Assembly: GCF_001637205.1 (NCBI RefSeq)
Contig: NZ_LVJH01000025.1
Coordinates: forward strand, 1 to 64,000
DNA length: 64,000 nt
Reading direction: 5' to 3'
DNA from: Paenibacillus glacialis
GTDB lineage: Bacteria; Bacillota; Bacilli; Paenibacillales; Paenibacillaceae
Positions 1-7,814 of this stretch are shown one piece after another. The notes under the pieces are model-generated. The model made no database searches and was not told where the DNA came from. It saw only the letters and a list, made by a program, of their open reading frames with translations. Each line of letters opens with the position of its first letter. The first letter of the stretch is position 1. The translations under genes were made by a program, and so were the position numbers.

Positions 1-209
1 TGCGCAAGAATGTTGATATCCATCAGCTTCACGCTGACATTGCTCTTCAAAGCTATAGACCCAAGTTTGTCCAGAGTGAATACTGGTGCCGTTGTTGATT
101 TAGCGACGGGTGAAGCTGCCGATGCTGCGTAAGCTCCGTACTCAATAGACTGGCTTAGAACCACTGTGCTGAGCAGCACTACAACATACTTCTTTCTTCG
201 TTTGTGCAT
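1..209 (-). CDS. Secreted protein, possibly TolC-like (5' part only, runs off the window)
   Basis: The frame is open from an ATG at 209 to the window edge (69 codons and two bases), so the C-terminal part is missing. An AGGGAGG ribosome binding site sits about 7 bases upstream of the ATG. The first 30 residues form a clear signal peptide: a basic start (HKRRKK), a hydrophobic core and an AYA-A cleavage site. The mature part begins with an Ala/Ser/Pro/Thr linker, then a stretch reading LDKLGSIALKSN, which resembles the start of the TolC-type repeat (L-x(5-6)-AL-x-N). TolC-like proteins are annotated in some Firmicutes although these have no outer membrane. An HlyD-like adaptor gene 4 kb upstream on the same strand would fit. 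The secreted nature is well supported; the TolC assignment is inference from a short segment. Confidence 0.55.
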   Translation of the reverse strand, partial: MHKRRKKYVVVLLSTVVLSQSIEYGAYAASAASPVAKSTTAPVFTLDKLGSIALKSNVSVKLMDINILA

Positions 210-307
210 GAATTTCCCTCCCTGAATAAAAGTCCTTACATTTTTCCGCATACGATTGATATACTTGTCCCTTTTTTACCATATCCCCCTCCTGGTCACA
301 CTCGGGA

Positions 308-838
308 TTATCTACTTGAAGGGGATAATACCAAATCTTCATGGGATTGGGGTTGGTTTCTTATCATGAACAGTCTCAAGGCAACCCAACCAACGATTCC
401 ACCGAAAGCGTTCAATATGAGGTCATCCACATCAAATGTGCCAATAAACAAGAGTAGCTGTGTAACTTCGAAACATAAGCTCAAAGAAAGAGAGAGAATG
501 AACACATTTACGAATGATGCGCCTCTTCGTGTGAATAATTTAGGAATGAAGATACCCAGCGGAATAAAGGCCAGGATATTGCCTATTAGGTTCGTAGATG
601 CGAATGGATTCGAGATGGACAAGCTATGAATCCCTTTTAGAATCTCCTTGAACGGCGTATAGTTGCCAGGGCGATCGAAAATACGATTAGGTTCGTGTAA
701 CGTGTGCTGAAGTTCATAAAGTAGAAAATGGACGTCAACAGAACCCCACTTAAATAAAATCAGTTTGATTAATGCATACAGATATATAACAAACCCCGCT
801 ACCAAAACCATCTTCATCTTAGATATAGTATGTTTCAA
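308..838 (-). CDS. VanZ family membrane protein
   Basis: Encodes 176 residues with about four hydrophobic segments. The family pattern is clear: a central NLIGNILAFIPLG segment followed by FEVTQLL and a DVDDLILNAFGG motif, the conserved VanZ-like core. The start codon is TTG at 838, chosen because a GGAGGTTAAC site lies just upstream and no ATG fits. VanZ in enterococci gives low-level teicoplanin resistance; most homologues have no proven function. It follows a VanS-like sensor kinase gene, separated by a leader hairpin (884-969), so it probably has its own regulated transcript. The family call is secure; a link to glycopeptide response is only contextual. Confidence 0.85.
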   Translation of the reverse strand: MKHTISKMKMVLVAGFVIYLYALIKLILFKWGSVDVHFLLYELQHTLHEPNRIFDRPGNYTPFKEILKGIHSLSISNPFASTNLIGNILAFIPLGIFIPKLFTRRGASFVNVFILSLSLSLCFEVTQLLLFIGTFDVDDLILNAFGGIVGWVALRLFMIRNQPQSHEDLVLSPSSR

Positions 839-883
839 TAGTTAACCTCCTTCGTTCTTTATGAATTCCTTTTTCACAGTTAA

Positions 884-995
884 TAAAAAAGCCCCGCTTC
901 TTCATCAACTATTTCCTCCATAACACCTCATATAATAAGAATAGAGAAAACTAGTTAAAAAAAAGCAGGACAAATATAAAGTTTTTCTTAAATTA
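884..995 (-). promoter_or_regulatory. Leader/terminator element B with conserved box (copy of 7417-7519)
   Basis: Read on the minus strand, a box TAATTTAAGAAAAACTTTA (995-977), overlapping the kinase stop codon, is followed by a long branched hairpin: an outer CCTGCTT/AAGCGGG stem (969-963 with 900-894) and an inner imperfect pair, ending in a T6 run (890-885). This looks like an intrinsic terminator or attenuator in the leader of the vanZ-like gene at 838. The 3' arm contains GGAGG and ATGAAGAAG, so it may also hold a short reading frame. A recognisably similar element precedes the ABC operon. The hairpin is seen directly; the regulatory role is inference. Confidence 0.55.
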
Positions 996-2094
996 TGGAT
1001 TCTTGCGGCAGTTGAATCTCAAACAGTGTTCGCACCACATTACTCTCGACCGAAATAGTTCCATCATGCTGCTCCACAATATTCTTTGCAATGAACAGTC
1101 CCAGACCTGTGCCACCCTCTTGATGCGTTCGTGCCCGATCACTCGTATAATACATATCGAAGAGATGCGGCAATTCCTCTGGAGCGATATGGCCCCCGTA
1201 GTTGATGATCTGAATCACCACATGCCCTGAATCAAGATGGCTATTGATATCTACATACAATCCATCCTTCCCGTAACGAGTGGCATTGGTCAATAGATTC
1301 TCAAATACACGGACCAACAGTTCTCCATCGCCAGAAATGTAAATGTTAGGTGTAATATTCAATCTGGAAATCAGGTTGTTTTTCTCGAATACAGGATATA
1401 ATTCCTCATTCAATTGCATCAGAAGCTCGCTGATGTCTATTCGCTTCTTTTCAACGGGCAGCCTGTCATAGTTCATTCTAGTGATCTCGAACAATCCATC
1501 GATTAGCTTTTCTAGACCTTGAGATTTGGTGAAGGCAATGGATGTGAAATGTCTGTGTTGCTCCTCTGTCAAATCATCATCCTTAAGAATTAAATCTAAA
1601 TAACCCAATACAGAAGTAAGTGGCGTGCGTAAATCATGAGCTAAATTTACGACCAACTGATCCTTACTGTTCTCTACAAAATTCCCTCTTTCCACCGCCC
1701 CTTGCAGTTTTTCACTCGCCAGATTAATATCCTCCGCAATGATACTGAACTCATCATTCGAGGAAATATGTACATGACTCTTAAATTCACCATTGGCAAG
1801 ATGACGAATCCCCTTGGAAATTTCATTAAAGTAGGTGACATACGGCTTAGTGAACACAAAGAATAATAATATAGCCAGCGGAATAAAAATAATCAAAAAA
1901 AAATAAATATCTCCTATGTTATTCATGAAGCGACGATACTGGTCCATCGGATCTTCTAGGTGAACAGTACGAACAGTGGAATAATACAATTTAAGGATTC
2001 TATAAATCCCATAAGTGATAATACCGGACAGAAGCATACTTAACCCCAGCAGCAGAATCATTTTTGTCTGAAAGCTTCGGATTCGCTTATTCAT
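988..2094 (-). CDS. Sensor histidine kinase, VanS-like type
   Basis: A 368-residue membrane sensor kinase. Two transmembrane segments near residues 11-31 and 63-82 flank a short extracellular loop of about 30 residues, followed by a HAMP-like linker. The HisKA motif NLAHDLRTPLTS carries the phospho-acceptor His153, and the HATPase domain shows ENLLTNATRYG (N box) and GGTGLGLFIAK (G2 box). The ATG at 2094 was chosen over an upstream ATG at 2208 because it overlaps the regulator stop by only 8 bases, the usual arrangement for such pairs, and the preceding residues lie within the regulator gene. It phosphorylates the regulator encoded just upstream. The short sensor loop resembles antibiotic-sensing VanS-like kinases; the ligand is unknown. 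Confidence 0.88.
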   Translation of the reverse strand: MNKRIRSFQTKMILLLGLSMLLSGIITYGIYRILKLYYSTVRTVHLEDPMDQYRRFMNNIGDIYFFLIIFIPLAILLFFVFTKPYVTYFNEISKGIRHLANGEFKSHVHISSNDEFSIIAEDINLASEKLQGAVERGNFVENSKDQLVVNLAHDLRTPLTSVLGYLDLILKDDDLTEEQHRHFTSIAFTKSQGLEKLIDGLFEITRMNYDRLPVEKKRIDISELLMQLNEELYPVFEKNNLISRLNITPNIYISGDGELLVRVFENLLTNATRYGKDGLYVDINSHLDSGHVVIQIINYGGHIAPEELPHLFDMYYTSDRARTHQEGGTGLGLFIAKNIVEQHDGTISVESNVVRTLFEIQLPQESII

Positions 2095-2782
2095 TGATCG
2101 TATACCCCACACCCCAAATGGTTTTGATGAATTTATTGTTGCTGATATCTTCTCCAAGCTTCTTCCGCAGGGTGCGGATATGTACCATGACCGTATTGCC
2201 TCTTTCATAGTATGCTTCGCCCCACACCTGTTGGAATATACTTTCCACGCTAAAGACTTGCTTTGGATGACTTGCTAACAGATGTAGGATATCAAATTCC
2301 TTCGGCGTTAACTCGATAACCTCGCCATATAAGGTAACGGTATGCTGATCAGGGGAAATCGTTAATCCACCGGCTTCCAATACCCCTGTATTCACTGCTG
2401 CAGGTTGATTGAACACCTTGAAACGACGCAGTTGAGAATTCACACGAGCCACCAATTCCATAGGATTGAACGGTTTAGTCATATAGTCGTCTGCCCCCAT
2501 CACCAGTCCTGTGATCTTATCAAGATCCGAGGTCTTGGCACTTAAAAAAATGATCGGCAGATGATTCTTTTCCCGAATTTGACGGGTGACCTCGTAACCA
2601 TCCAGCTCAGGCATCATAATATCCAAAATGGCCAAATCTATCGATTGCGATTGAATAGCATGAATAGCTGCTTTCCCATCGGATGCTTTGACAATATGAT
2701 ATCCCTCTTTTTGTAAGTGCAAGGCAACCAGATCAGCGATCTCCACCTCATCATCTGCTATCAAAATCGTGATATGCCTCAT
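2087..2782 (-). CDS. OmpR/VanR-type response regulator
   Basis: A 231-residue regulator with an N-terminal receiver domain (acidic pocket D10-D11, phospho-Asp54 in LAILDIMMPE, conserved Lys in TKPFNP) and a C-terminal winged-helix DNA-binding domain (ELTPKEFDILHLLA, then VMVHIRTLRKKLGE and the terminal WGVGY). Translationally overlapped with the kinase gene that follows. It is separated from the upstream solute-binding protein gene by a terminator at 2884-2910, so it probably has its own promoter in 2783-2880. A candidate target is the TTTAAG-containing box found both at 977-995 and at 7501-7519, but this is inference; no matching box was found in front of the regulator itself. Confidence 0.92.
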   Translation of the reverse strand: MRHITILIADDEVEIADLVALHLQKEGYHIVKASDGKAAIHAIQSQSIDLAILDIMMPELDGYEVTRQIREKNHLPIIFLSAKTSDLDKITGLVMGADDYMTKPFNPMELVARVNSQLRRFKVFNQPAAVNTGVLEAGGLTISPDQHTVTLYGEVIELTPKEFDILHLLASHPKQVFSVESIFQQVWGEAYYERGNTVMVHIRTLRKKLGEDISNNKFIKTIWGVGYTINE

Positions 2783-2883
2783 TCCTATTCCACTCCTAAT
2801 AAGATGATTAACAATATGTATTTTCTCTTTAGAAATGATTGAACTTGTGAGCGCAAACTTTAGTTCAATCTATATAGCTTTAA

Positions 2884-2910
2884 AAAAGCAGCCACAGGTG
2901 GGCTGCTTTT
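2884..2910. terminator. Rho-independent terminator
   Basis: A perfect 10-bp stem AAAAGCAGCC / GGCTGCTTTT around a 7-base loop, with T-rich flanks on both strands. It lies just after the solute-binding protein gene on the minus strand and ends the ABC operon before the regulator gene. Confidence 0.85.
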
Positions 2911-2924
2911 AGTTCCAATGTTTC

Positions 2925-4235
2925 CTATTCGTTTAAATAGATTGTCACCTTGTTCTGGATCAGCTTGGCAACTTCCTCTGCGGACTTTTGTCCACTGAAG
3001 AAGAATACGGAATCTTCGGATATCATGCGAAGTACCTTAGCATCCGCGTCCTCGGATCGATACGTGCCATGAACTAAATGTTTGAACTGCGTAAATTCTT
3101 CATCCGATACCTGGGCCTTTTTGCCGTCCAAGAACTTGTATGTTCCGCTTTTAACTTGTTCCTGAATCTCGTTCAGTTTTTTATCGTCCACAGATGCTAG
3201 CAGGGAGAAACCTTCTCTCTCTTGCAGCGATTGTGCCTCGTCAGATAATAGGAAGGAAATGAACTTCCACGCTTCGTCCTTCACCGGGGAATTGGCCCGT
3301 ATCGCAATTTGGGATAAAGGAAAGATCCGCGTTCCTTCTGATTTCCCTATATGCGGCTGTTGCAGCAGTACCGGATTTTCAAAGTGTGAATATAAGCCGC
3401 CGATAAAGTCTACCGACGTTACATTGACGTGAGAAAACAACTGATTGTCCGTTTTCGCTAGCTCCTCAGTCATGACTTTTTCATCAAACATTTTTTTGAT
3501 ATTCTGCATCAGTTCCACGAATTCGGGGGAGTCGAACTTTGCCTTTTTCGCCGTAAGGTCGACGAACTCCGCGTAATTGTCCGCGACCATGCCCGTGAGA
3601 TGGCTATCCGCCGGGTAATACGCCAAGCCATAAAACTGTTTCTTGCCACCCTTCTCTGCCTGTTGAATGAGCTGCTTCGAGATCTCCTCAAAGGTATTCC
3701 AGTTCCAGCTCTTGTCGTCAATCTTCACAGTGGAGTTCTTAATCACGTTCCCGTCTCCTACGAATAAACTCATCCCGAATCCGAGAGGCATGGCATACAT
3801 ACCGCCATTCACCTTCAATAGTTCCAATACGTTCATTTTCAAATCGCTTTTATTCAACGTTTTGTCTTGTTCCATGGAATCATCCATGTCCAGGAGAAGC
3901 TTTTTGCTCACGAAATCATCGATAGGCATGCGGCCGGTTATTTCGAAGATATCCGGACCCTTTCCTGATAGCAGCGCTGTATTCGTCGTTTTTGTGTATG
4001 TTTCATAATCCTCTGTAGTCTGAATTTGAAGATCAATGTCCGGATACTTTTCTTCAAACTTTTTCTCTGCTGTCTGAAGAAATTGGCTCGGTTGTTGTAT
4101 AGACAAAGTAACGATTGTTTTCCCCTCTTTGATTACCGGTTTCTCCTTACTTGCCAATTCCTTGCTACCTCCAGAACCGCATGCCGTCGTTGTCATTAAA
4201 ATACCAACACATATCATCCCTAGCCACTTTTTCAT
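2925..4235 (-). CDS. ABC transporter extracellular solute-binding lipoprotein (sugar type)
   Basis: A 436-residue precursor. The N-terminus has a lipoprotein signal with a TTAC lipobox, the Cys being residue 19, followed by a GSGG linker. The body has the family 1 solute-binding fold pattern: ITLSIQQPSQF-like first strand, FEEKYPDI, LLSGKGPDIFE (the GxGPDI substrate-cleft motif), and a later PVKDEAWKFISFLLSDEAQ segment typical of sugar-binding proteins. The ATG at 4235 is preferred to the one at 4271 because AGGAGG lies 9 bases upstream and it starts the signal peptide cleanly. It is the last gene of an operon with two MalF/MalG-type permeases and an HlyD-like adaptor. No ATPase gene is nearby; a shared MsmX-type ATPase may be used. 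The ligand cannot be read from sequence. Confidence 0.88.
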   Translation of the reverse strand: MKKWLGMICVGILMTTTACGSGGSKELASKEKPVIKEGKTIVTLSIQQPSQFLQTAEKKFEEKYPDIDLQIQTTEDYETYTKTTNTALLSGKGPDIFEITGRMPIDDFVSKKLLLDMDDSMEQDKTLNKSDLKMNVLELLKVNGGMYAMPLGFGMSLFVGDGNVIKNSTVKIDDKSWNWNTFEEISKQLIQQAEKGGKKQFYGLAYYPADSHLTGMVADNYAEFVDLTAKKAKFDSPEFVELMQNIKKMFDEKVMTEELAKTDNQLFSHVNVTSVDFIGGLYSHFENPVLLQQPHIGKSEGTRIFPLSQIAIRANSPVKDEAWKFISFLLSDEAQSLQEREGFSLLASVDDKKLNEIQEQVKSGTYKFLDGKKAQVSDEEFTQFKHLVHGTYRSEDADAKVLRMISEDSVFFFSGQKSAEEVAKLIQNKVTIYLNE

Positions 4236-4277
4236 CGTATAAATTCCTCCTATAATTTTTATCGCATACATGCTTAA

Positions 4278-5438
4278 CTATTCCATTCGAATACGATTTC
4301 CGTCTTGTAAAGGCTCACTGCTTTCCAGAATAATCAGTTCTTCCTCATAGAGGCTATCCGATTGGATCATCGTTTCTTTGTCATTCGTTTCACTTGTATG
4401 AATGAGGACTTTACGGGCAACAAAGACATTGCCTAATGCCCCTCTCTGCTCTTCGATTTTATAAACAAACATGCCGCCACGGTCCTCATGAATAGCCTTA
4501 TTGGAAATGAGCAATCCCTCTTGCCGTGAACCTTTCTCAAGTTTGATCTTTGCCTGCTCACCCCCTTTCAGTTCAGAGTTAACGACCTTTATGCGAAGAA
4601 CCTTCTGAGGGATCGTTATGGTCTGGCCCCCCTCTTCACTAGATGAGCTCTCGATACGCGGTTGTTCATTCGCCACTTCCTCAATCGTGCCTTCGATCAT
4701 ACGGGCCTGTTGTTCTTGGACAGTATTTACCTCGACCTCAATCTTCTCTCCGATCGAAATCCCTAAGCTGGACAACACCTTTGAATCAGCAGATATGTCG
4801 AATCGATAACCTAGGCTGCTGTTCGAGACAAGAACATCCGGTTCTCCCGCTGATGTTAACCCTTCAACGGCATTCAATTTCGCTATAATACCATCGAAAG
4901 GAGCGGTAATATCTTGTTGGCTTGTCAGTTTATCTCTCATCTCGTTAATTTTACGTTCCTGCGTATGTAGATTAAGTTTACCTGTCTCGATCGTACGTCT
5001 TGCATTCCGAATCTTGAGTTCGTCCCCTTCCATGCTCGACTGAATGAACTGATCTTGAATATTCTGCTGCTCGATTTGTTGTTTTTCTAAATTGGTTATT
5101 TCATCTTCCAATTCTCGTTCGGCAGATTTGCTGTCATAGATGATTAACTTCTGCCCCTTCTTCACACGATCTCCCTCTTTCACGAGAATCTTCTGGACCT
5201 TCCAGCCGGCAGCATTCGATAGTTTAGCTTCGGCGAGCGGTTGCAGTATTCCGCTACCTTCGATCGTAAATACAAGACTTCCAGCAGCCGGCTTTTCCGT
5301 TCTCACTTTCGGCAAGGTCAGCGACTGTAGCGTGTTGCTGAACAACGTAAAGAAGATTAACAATCCTATAAAAATAATGAACATGATCTGAATGTTTCGT
5401 TTGCGCCTACGATCAGCCGGCTCTTTTGCTAACTCCAT
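4278..5438 (-). CDS. HlyD/MacA-like membrane-fusion (periplasmic adaptor) protein
   Basis: A 386-residue protein with a basic cytoplasmic start, one transmembrane helix (about residues 18-36), a first biotinyl-lipoyl half (WKVQKILVKEGDRVKKGQ), a coiled-coil hairpin (about residues 110-170, rich in E/Q/K/I/L), a second lipoyl half (ITAPFDGIIAKL) and a beta-barrel region with an Ile/Pro/Val-rich tail. AGGAGGAG precedes the ATG. This is the architecture of efflux adaptors such as YknX and MacA. It is placed between sugar-type ABC permeases and the solute-binding lipoprotein, which is unusual because adaptors of this class normally serve exporters. The fold is secure; its role in this operon is not known. 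Confidence 0.87.
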   Translation of the reverse strand: MELAKEPADRRRKRNIQIMFIIFIGLLIFFTLFSNTLQSLTLPKVRTEKPAAGSLVFTIEGSGILQPLAEAKLSNAAGWKVQKILVKEGDRVKKGQKLIIYDSKSAERELEDEITNLEKQQIEQQNIQDQFIQSSMEGDELKIRNARRTIETGKLNLHTQERKINEMRDKLTSQQDITAPFDGIIAKLNAVEGLTSAGEPDVLVSNSSLGYRFDISADSKVLSSLGISIGEKIEVEVNTVQEQQARMIEGTIEEVANEQPRIESSSSEEGGQTITIPQKVLRIKVVNSELKGGEQAKIKLEKGSRQEGLLISNKAIHEDRGGMFVYKIEEQRGALGNVFVARKVLIHTSETNDKETMIQSDSLYEEELIILESSEPLQDGNRIRME

Positions 5439-5460
5439 ATCCCGTTCTTCTCCTCCTAAG

Positions 5461-5564
5461 AACTTTCCGTAGGAAAGTTTACTTCGTAAGCGTTATCCGA
5501 ACTTTCCATAGGAAAGTTTACTTCGTAAGCGTTATCCGAACTTTCCATAGGAAAGTTTACTTCG
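5461..5564. repeat. Tandem 39-bp palindromic repeats
   Basis: Two complete 39-bp units (5461-5499 and 5500-5538) and a third partial one (to about 5564). The units differ at one base (GTA versus ATA in the palindrome centre). Each unit contains an inverted repeat, AACTTTCC - three bases - GGAAAGTT, followed by TACTTCGTAAGCGTTATCCG. The array fills the gap between the permease stop (5572) and the adaptor ribosome site. It may be a small interspersed palindromic repeat family of the genome, an mRNA-stabilising hairpin set within the operon, or an operator array. Confidence 0.85.
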
Positions 5565-5571
5565 CCAAAAG

Positions 5572-6447
5572 TTACCCCTTGATGCCAGACAATTGAATGC
5601 CTTCAATGAAATACGACTCTGCATACAGAAACAACAGCACCATCGGAGACATGTAGAGCATCGATGCAGCGAAAGCAATCCCCTTCTCTTTAATGATCAT
5701 GGATAAATAAACCGATAGCGGCTGCTTGAACGGATCGTCCAGAAAAATAAGCGGCTGCTCCACCATGTTCCAATAGTCGACAAACAATAAAATAACGAGT
5801 GAAGCCAGACCCGGCTTGATCATCGGGATAATAATGGTGTAGAATATCCGCAAATGTCCGGCTCCATCAATCTTGGCCGCTTCGATGTAGGCATATGGAA
5901 TAGCCAGCATGAACTGCCTGAGCATAAATACACCAAAAGCTGCGAAAATCCCAGGTAATATAATCGCATTCGGACTATTCAGCAGCCCAAGCTTATCCGC
6001 CATAATGTAATTCGGCACTAGCGTCACTTGGAATGGCATGAGCATCGTCAAGACATAGACGAGAAACAAGGTATCCCGGCCGCGAAATTGCAGCTTGGAG
6101 AACGCGTATGCAGCCAGTGCTGCTACGAGGGTCTGCCCTGCGATGATCGGCACCACCATGAATACCGAATTCCAGAACATCATCAGATATTTTGGGCTAC
6201 CCACCAAAATCTTGTCATACTGCTTCAAGGACACTTTATCCGGCAGCAATTTTAAATTCACAAAAGGGTTTGCTCTCCCTGCATCCGCCTTGTCTATCTG
6301 CCCTATGGGCCCATAATTGATGCCAATTTCCAGTTCTGTCATGAGCGAATTTGTGAAAGTGATTACAATCGGAAATAATAACATGACCGCAATAGCGCCC
6401 ATGACGACCGTTAACGCAATTTTTTTCAATATTTTAGCAACTGGCAC
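5572..6447 (-). CDS. Carbohydrate-type ABC transporter permease (MalG/UgpE-like)
   Basis: A 291-residue membrane protein with six predicted helices. The EAA loop that contacts the ATPase reads EAAKIDGAGHLRIFYTIIIPMIKP, a close match to the CUT1 sugar permease consensus, and the C-terminus (YFIEGIQLSGIKG) is the typical MalG-type ending. An unusually long extracytoplasmic loop after the first helix (ELEIGINYGPIGQIDKADAG) is present. It follows the partner permease by 16 bases. A tandem palindromic repeat separates it from the adaptor gene. By analogy it forms the channel heterodimer for a sugar or related solute. Confidence 0.9.
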   Translation of the reverse strand: MPVAKILKKIALTVVMGAIAVMLLFPIVITFTNSLMTELEIGINYGPIGQIDKADAGRANPFVNLKLLPDKVSLKQYDKILVGSPKYLMMFWNSVFMVVPIIAGQTLVAALAAYAFSKLQFRGRDTLFLVYVLTMLMPFQVTLVPNYIMADKLGLLNSPNAIILPGIFAAFGVFMLRQFMLAIPYAYIEAAKIDGAGHLRIFYTIIIPMIKPGLASLVILLFVDYWNMVEQPLIFLDDPFKQPLSVYLSMIIKEKGIAFAASMLYMSPMVLLFLYAESYFIEGIQLSGIKG

Positions 6448-6463
6448 AACCCTTCTCTACCCC

Positions 6464-7345
6464 CTATTCCATGAACTGCCGATGCCGGCGTTCAATCGCA
6501 AACAATCCCATGACGATCAGAAAAATACAACCGAACATCAAGGTCGCCGCCGCAGTCAGCTTCTGAATGTCCAACGACATGAACATATTGTTCATATAGT
6601 GCTGCATCATGTATATACTGTCATGCGGATAATCGCCTGCGATCAAATACGTTTCCCGAAATACTTTAAATGAGTTAATGATCGACATGATCACTACAAA
6701 GAACATCGTGGATGCTAGATAGACAAGTGTAATACTTCTAAACTGCCGCAAACGCCCTGCCCCTTCAATTTGGGCGGTTTCGTAATAATCCTTCGGGATT
6801 TGTTGCAGTCCCGCCAAGAATAATATGACGTTATAGCCGATGTTCTTCCATAAATACACGATAATGACTACATTTCGGGCTGCATCGGTCTTCATCCAAT
6901 CCACACGTTCGGATCCAAAGTAGCTCAACCAAGCGTTCAGGGAACCGTTCCAATCGAATAGCATCTGCCAGATCAGAATAATCGATGCGACTGGAACGAC
7001 AAGTGGTAACACAAATGCAGTCCGCAGCCATTTTCGAAAATATATATTTTTATTCAACAGCATCGCCAAACCTAGCGACAGCACAAGCATAAGCGGAACA
7101 CTAACCGCGCTAAAATAAAACGTATTGGATGCTGCCTGTCTGAAGGAATTGCTCGCAAGCAGCTCGCGATAATTATCCAATCCCACAAATTGGCCGTCTA
7201 CTGTACTGTCCATAAAAGAGTAGAACACTCCCATGGCGAACGGAATAAGATAGAACAGCGCAAATCCGACACCACTCGGCGCGAGAAACATCAATGCCGC
7301 TGATGTATCCTTCCGGATCCATTTCTTCATCGTTGTCTTCATCAT
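6464..7345 (-). CDS. Carbohydrate-type ABC transporter permease (MalF/UgpA-like)
   Basis: A 293-residue protein with six predicted helices and the EAA loop ETAQIEGAGRLRQFRSITLVYLAST, characteristic of the CUT1 family. It is the first gene of the ABC operon. The start is uncertain: ATG codons lie at 7345, 7342 and 7330, and the only purine-rich ribosome site (GAAAGG) abuts 7345, so spacing is poor for the first and best, though short, for the second. The leader at 7417-7519 carries a terminator-like hairpin, so transcription into the operon may be attenuated. It pairs with the permease encoded next. Confidence 0.88.
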   Translation of the reverse strand: MMKTTMKKWIRKDTSAALMFLAPSGVGFALFYLIPFAMGVFYSFMDSTVDGQFVGLDNYRELLASNSFRQAASNTFYFSAVSVPLMLVLSLGLAMLLNKNIYFRKWLRTAFVLPLVVPVASIILIWQMLFDWNGSLNAWLSYFGSERVDWMKTDAARNVVIIVYLWKNIGYNVILFLAGLQQIPKDYYETAQIEGAGRLRQFRSITLVYLASTMFFVVIMSIINSFKVFRETYLIAGDYPHDSIYMMQHYMNNMFMSLDIQKLTAAATLMFGCIFLIVMGLFAIERRHRQFME

Positions 7346-7416
7346 CCTTTCAATAACTACTACTTAAGGGTCTAAACCCATTTCTTTGTAAACCCAGAAG
7401 CAAAAGTATAACAAGC

Positions 7417-7519
7417 AAAAAAACCTACTTCTTCATCCTCAGTTTTCTCCTTCATTCATTTAGAATAGGGAAAACTGTTTAAAAAGAAGTAGGGTAATTA
7501 TTAAATTTTCCTTAAATTT
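7417..7519 (-). promoter_or_regulatory. Leader/terminator element A with conserved box
   Basis: Read on the minus strand: a box AAATTTAAGGAAAATTTAA (7519-7501), then a branched hairpin with outer stem CCTACTTCTT/AAGAAGTAGG (7493-7484 with 7433-7424) and inner stem CAGTTTTCCC/ GGAGAAAACTG (7477-7468 with 7450-7440), ending in T7 (7423-7417). It lies 70 bases before the ABC operon start. The order, stem positions and single-stranded words match the element before the vanZ-like gene (884-995). The 3' arm contains AAGGAG followed ten bases later by ATGAAGAAGTAG, a possible three-codon leader ORF. The terminator is clear; control by attenuation is inference. Confidence 0.6.
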
Positions 7520-7663
7520 CCTGCTTGGATCTGTACTAGATTCTTTTGCTCAATCATGAATATTAACATTAATTTGTAATTATGGAAAATATGAATCATA
7601 ATATATCATATACATTCACTCTATTCGATTCAGACCGATATAAACGTTTTAAGGAGGTGGTAA

Positions 7664-7765
7664 ATGGTTAATCACTTCTTTATTATCACCAACCCATCCG
7701 CCTATTCAAAACACAATTCTTTATTATGCGTGGTTACCCACATTTGTTCAGAGAAGGTATGCTAA
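7664..7765 (+). CDS. Small ORF, 33 residues, possible leader or small protein
   Basis: An ATG at 7664 follows a near-perfect AAGGAGGTGG site 3 to 5 bases upstream and opens 33 codons ending at TAA 7765. The product has no clear signal peptide or membrane helix and carries three Cys residues, two of them near the C-terminus. It lies 50 bases upstream of the small secreted protein gene and is probably on the same transcript. I recognise no family; the strong ribosome site is the main reason for calling it. Confidence 0.35.
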   Translation: MVNHFFIITNPSAYSKHNSLLCVVTHICSEKVC

Positions 7766-7814
7766 CGTTCATTTTTTGCTGTTCAATAACCCCATTCTAA
7801 GGAGGAATTTTGTA

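Noticed and set aside
142..342. Open frame of 66 codons on the minus strand
   Set aside because: It overlaps the signal-peptide gene start at 209 in another frame and has no ribosome site or protein-like composition.
5461..5564. CRISPR array
   Set aside because: The units are directly tandem with no unique spacers.
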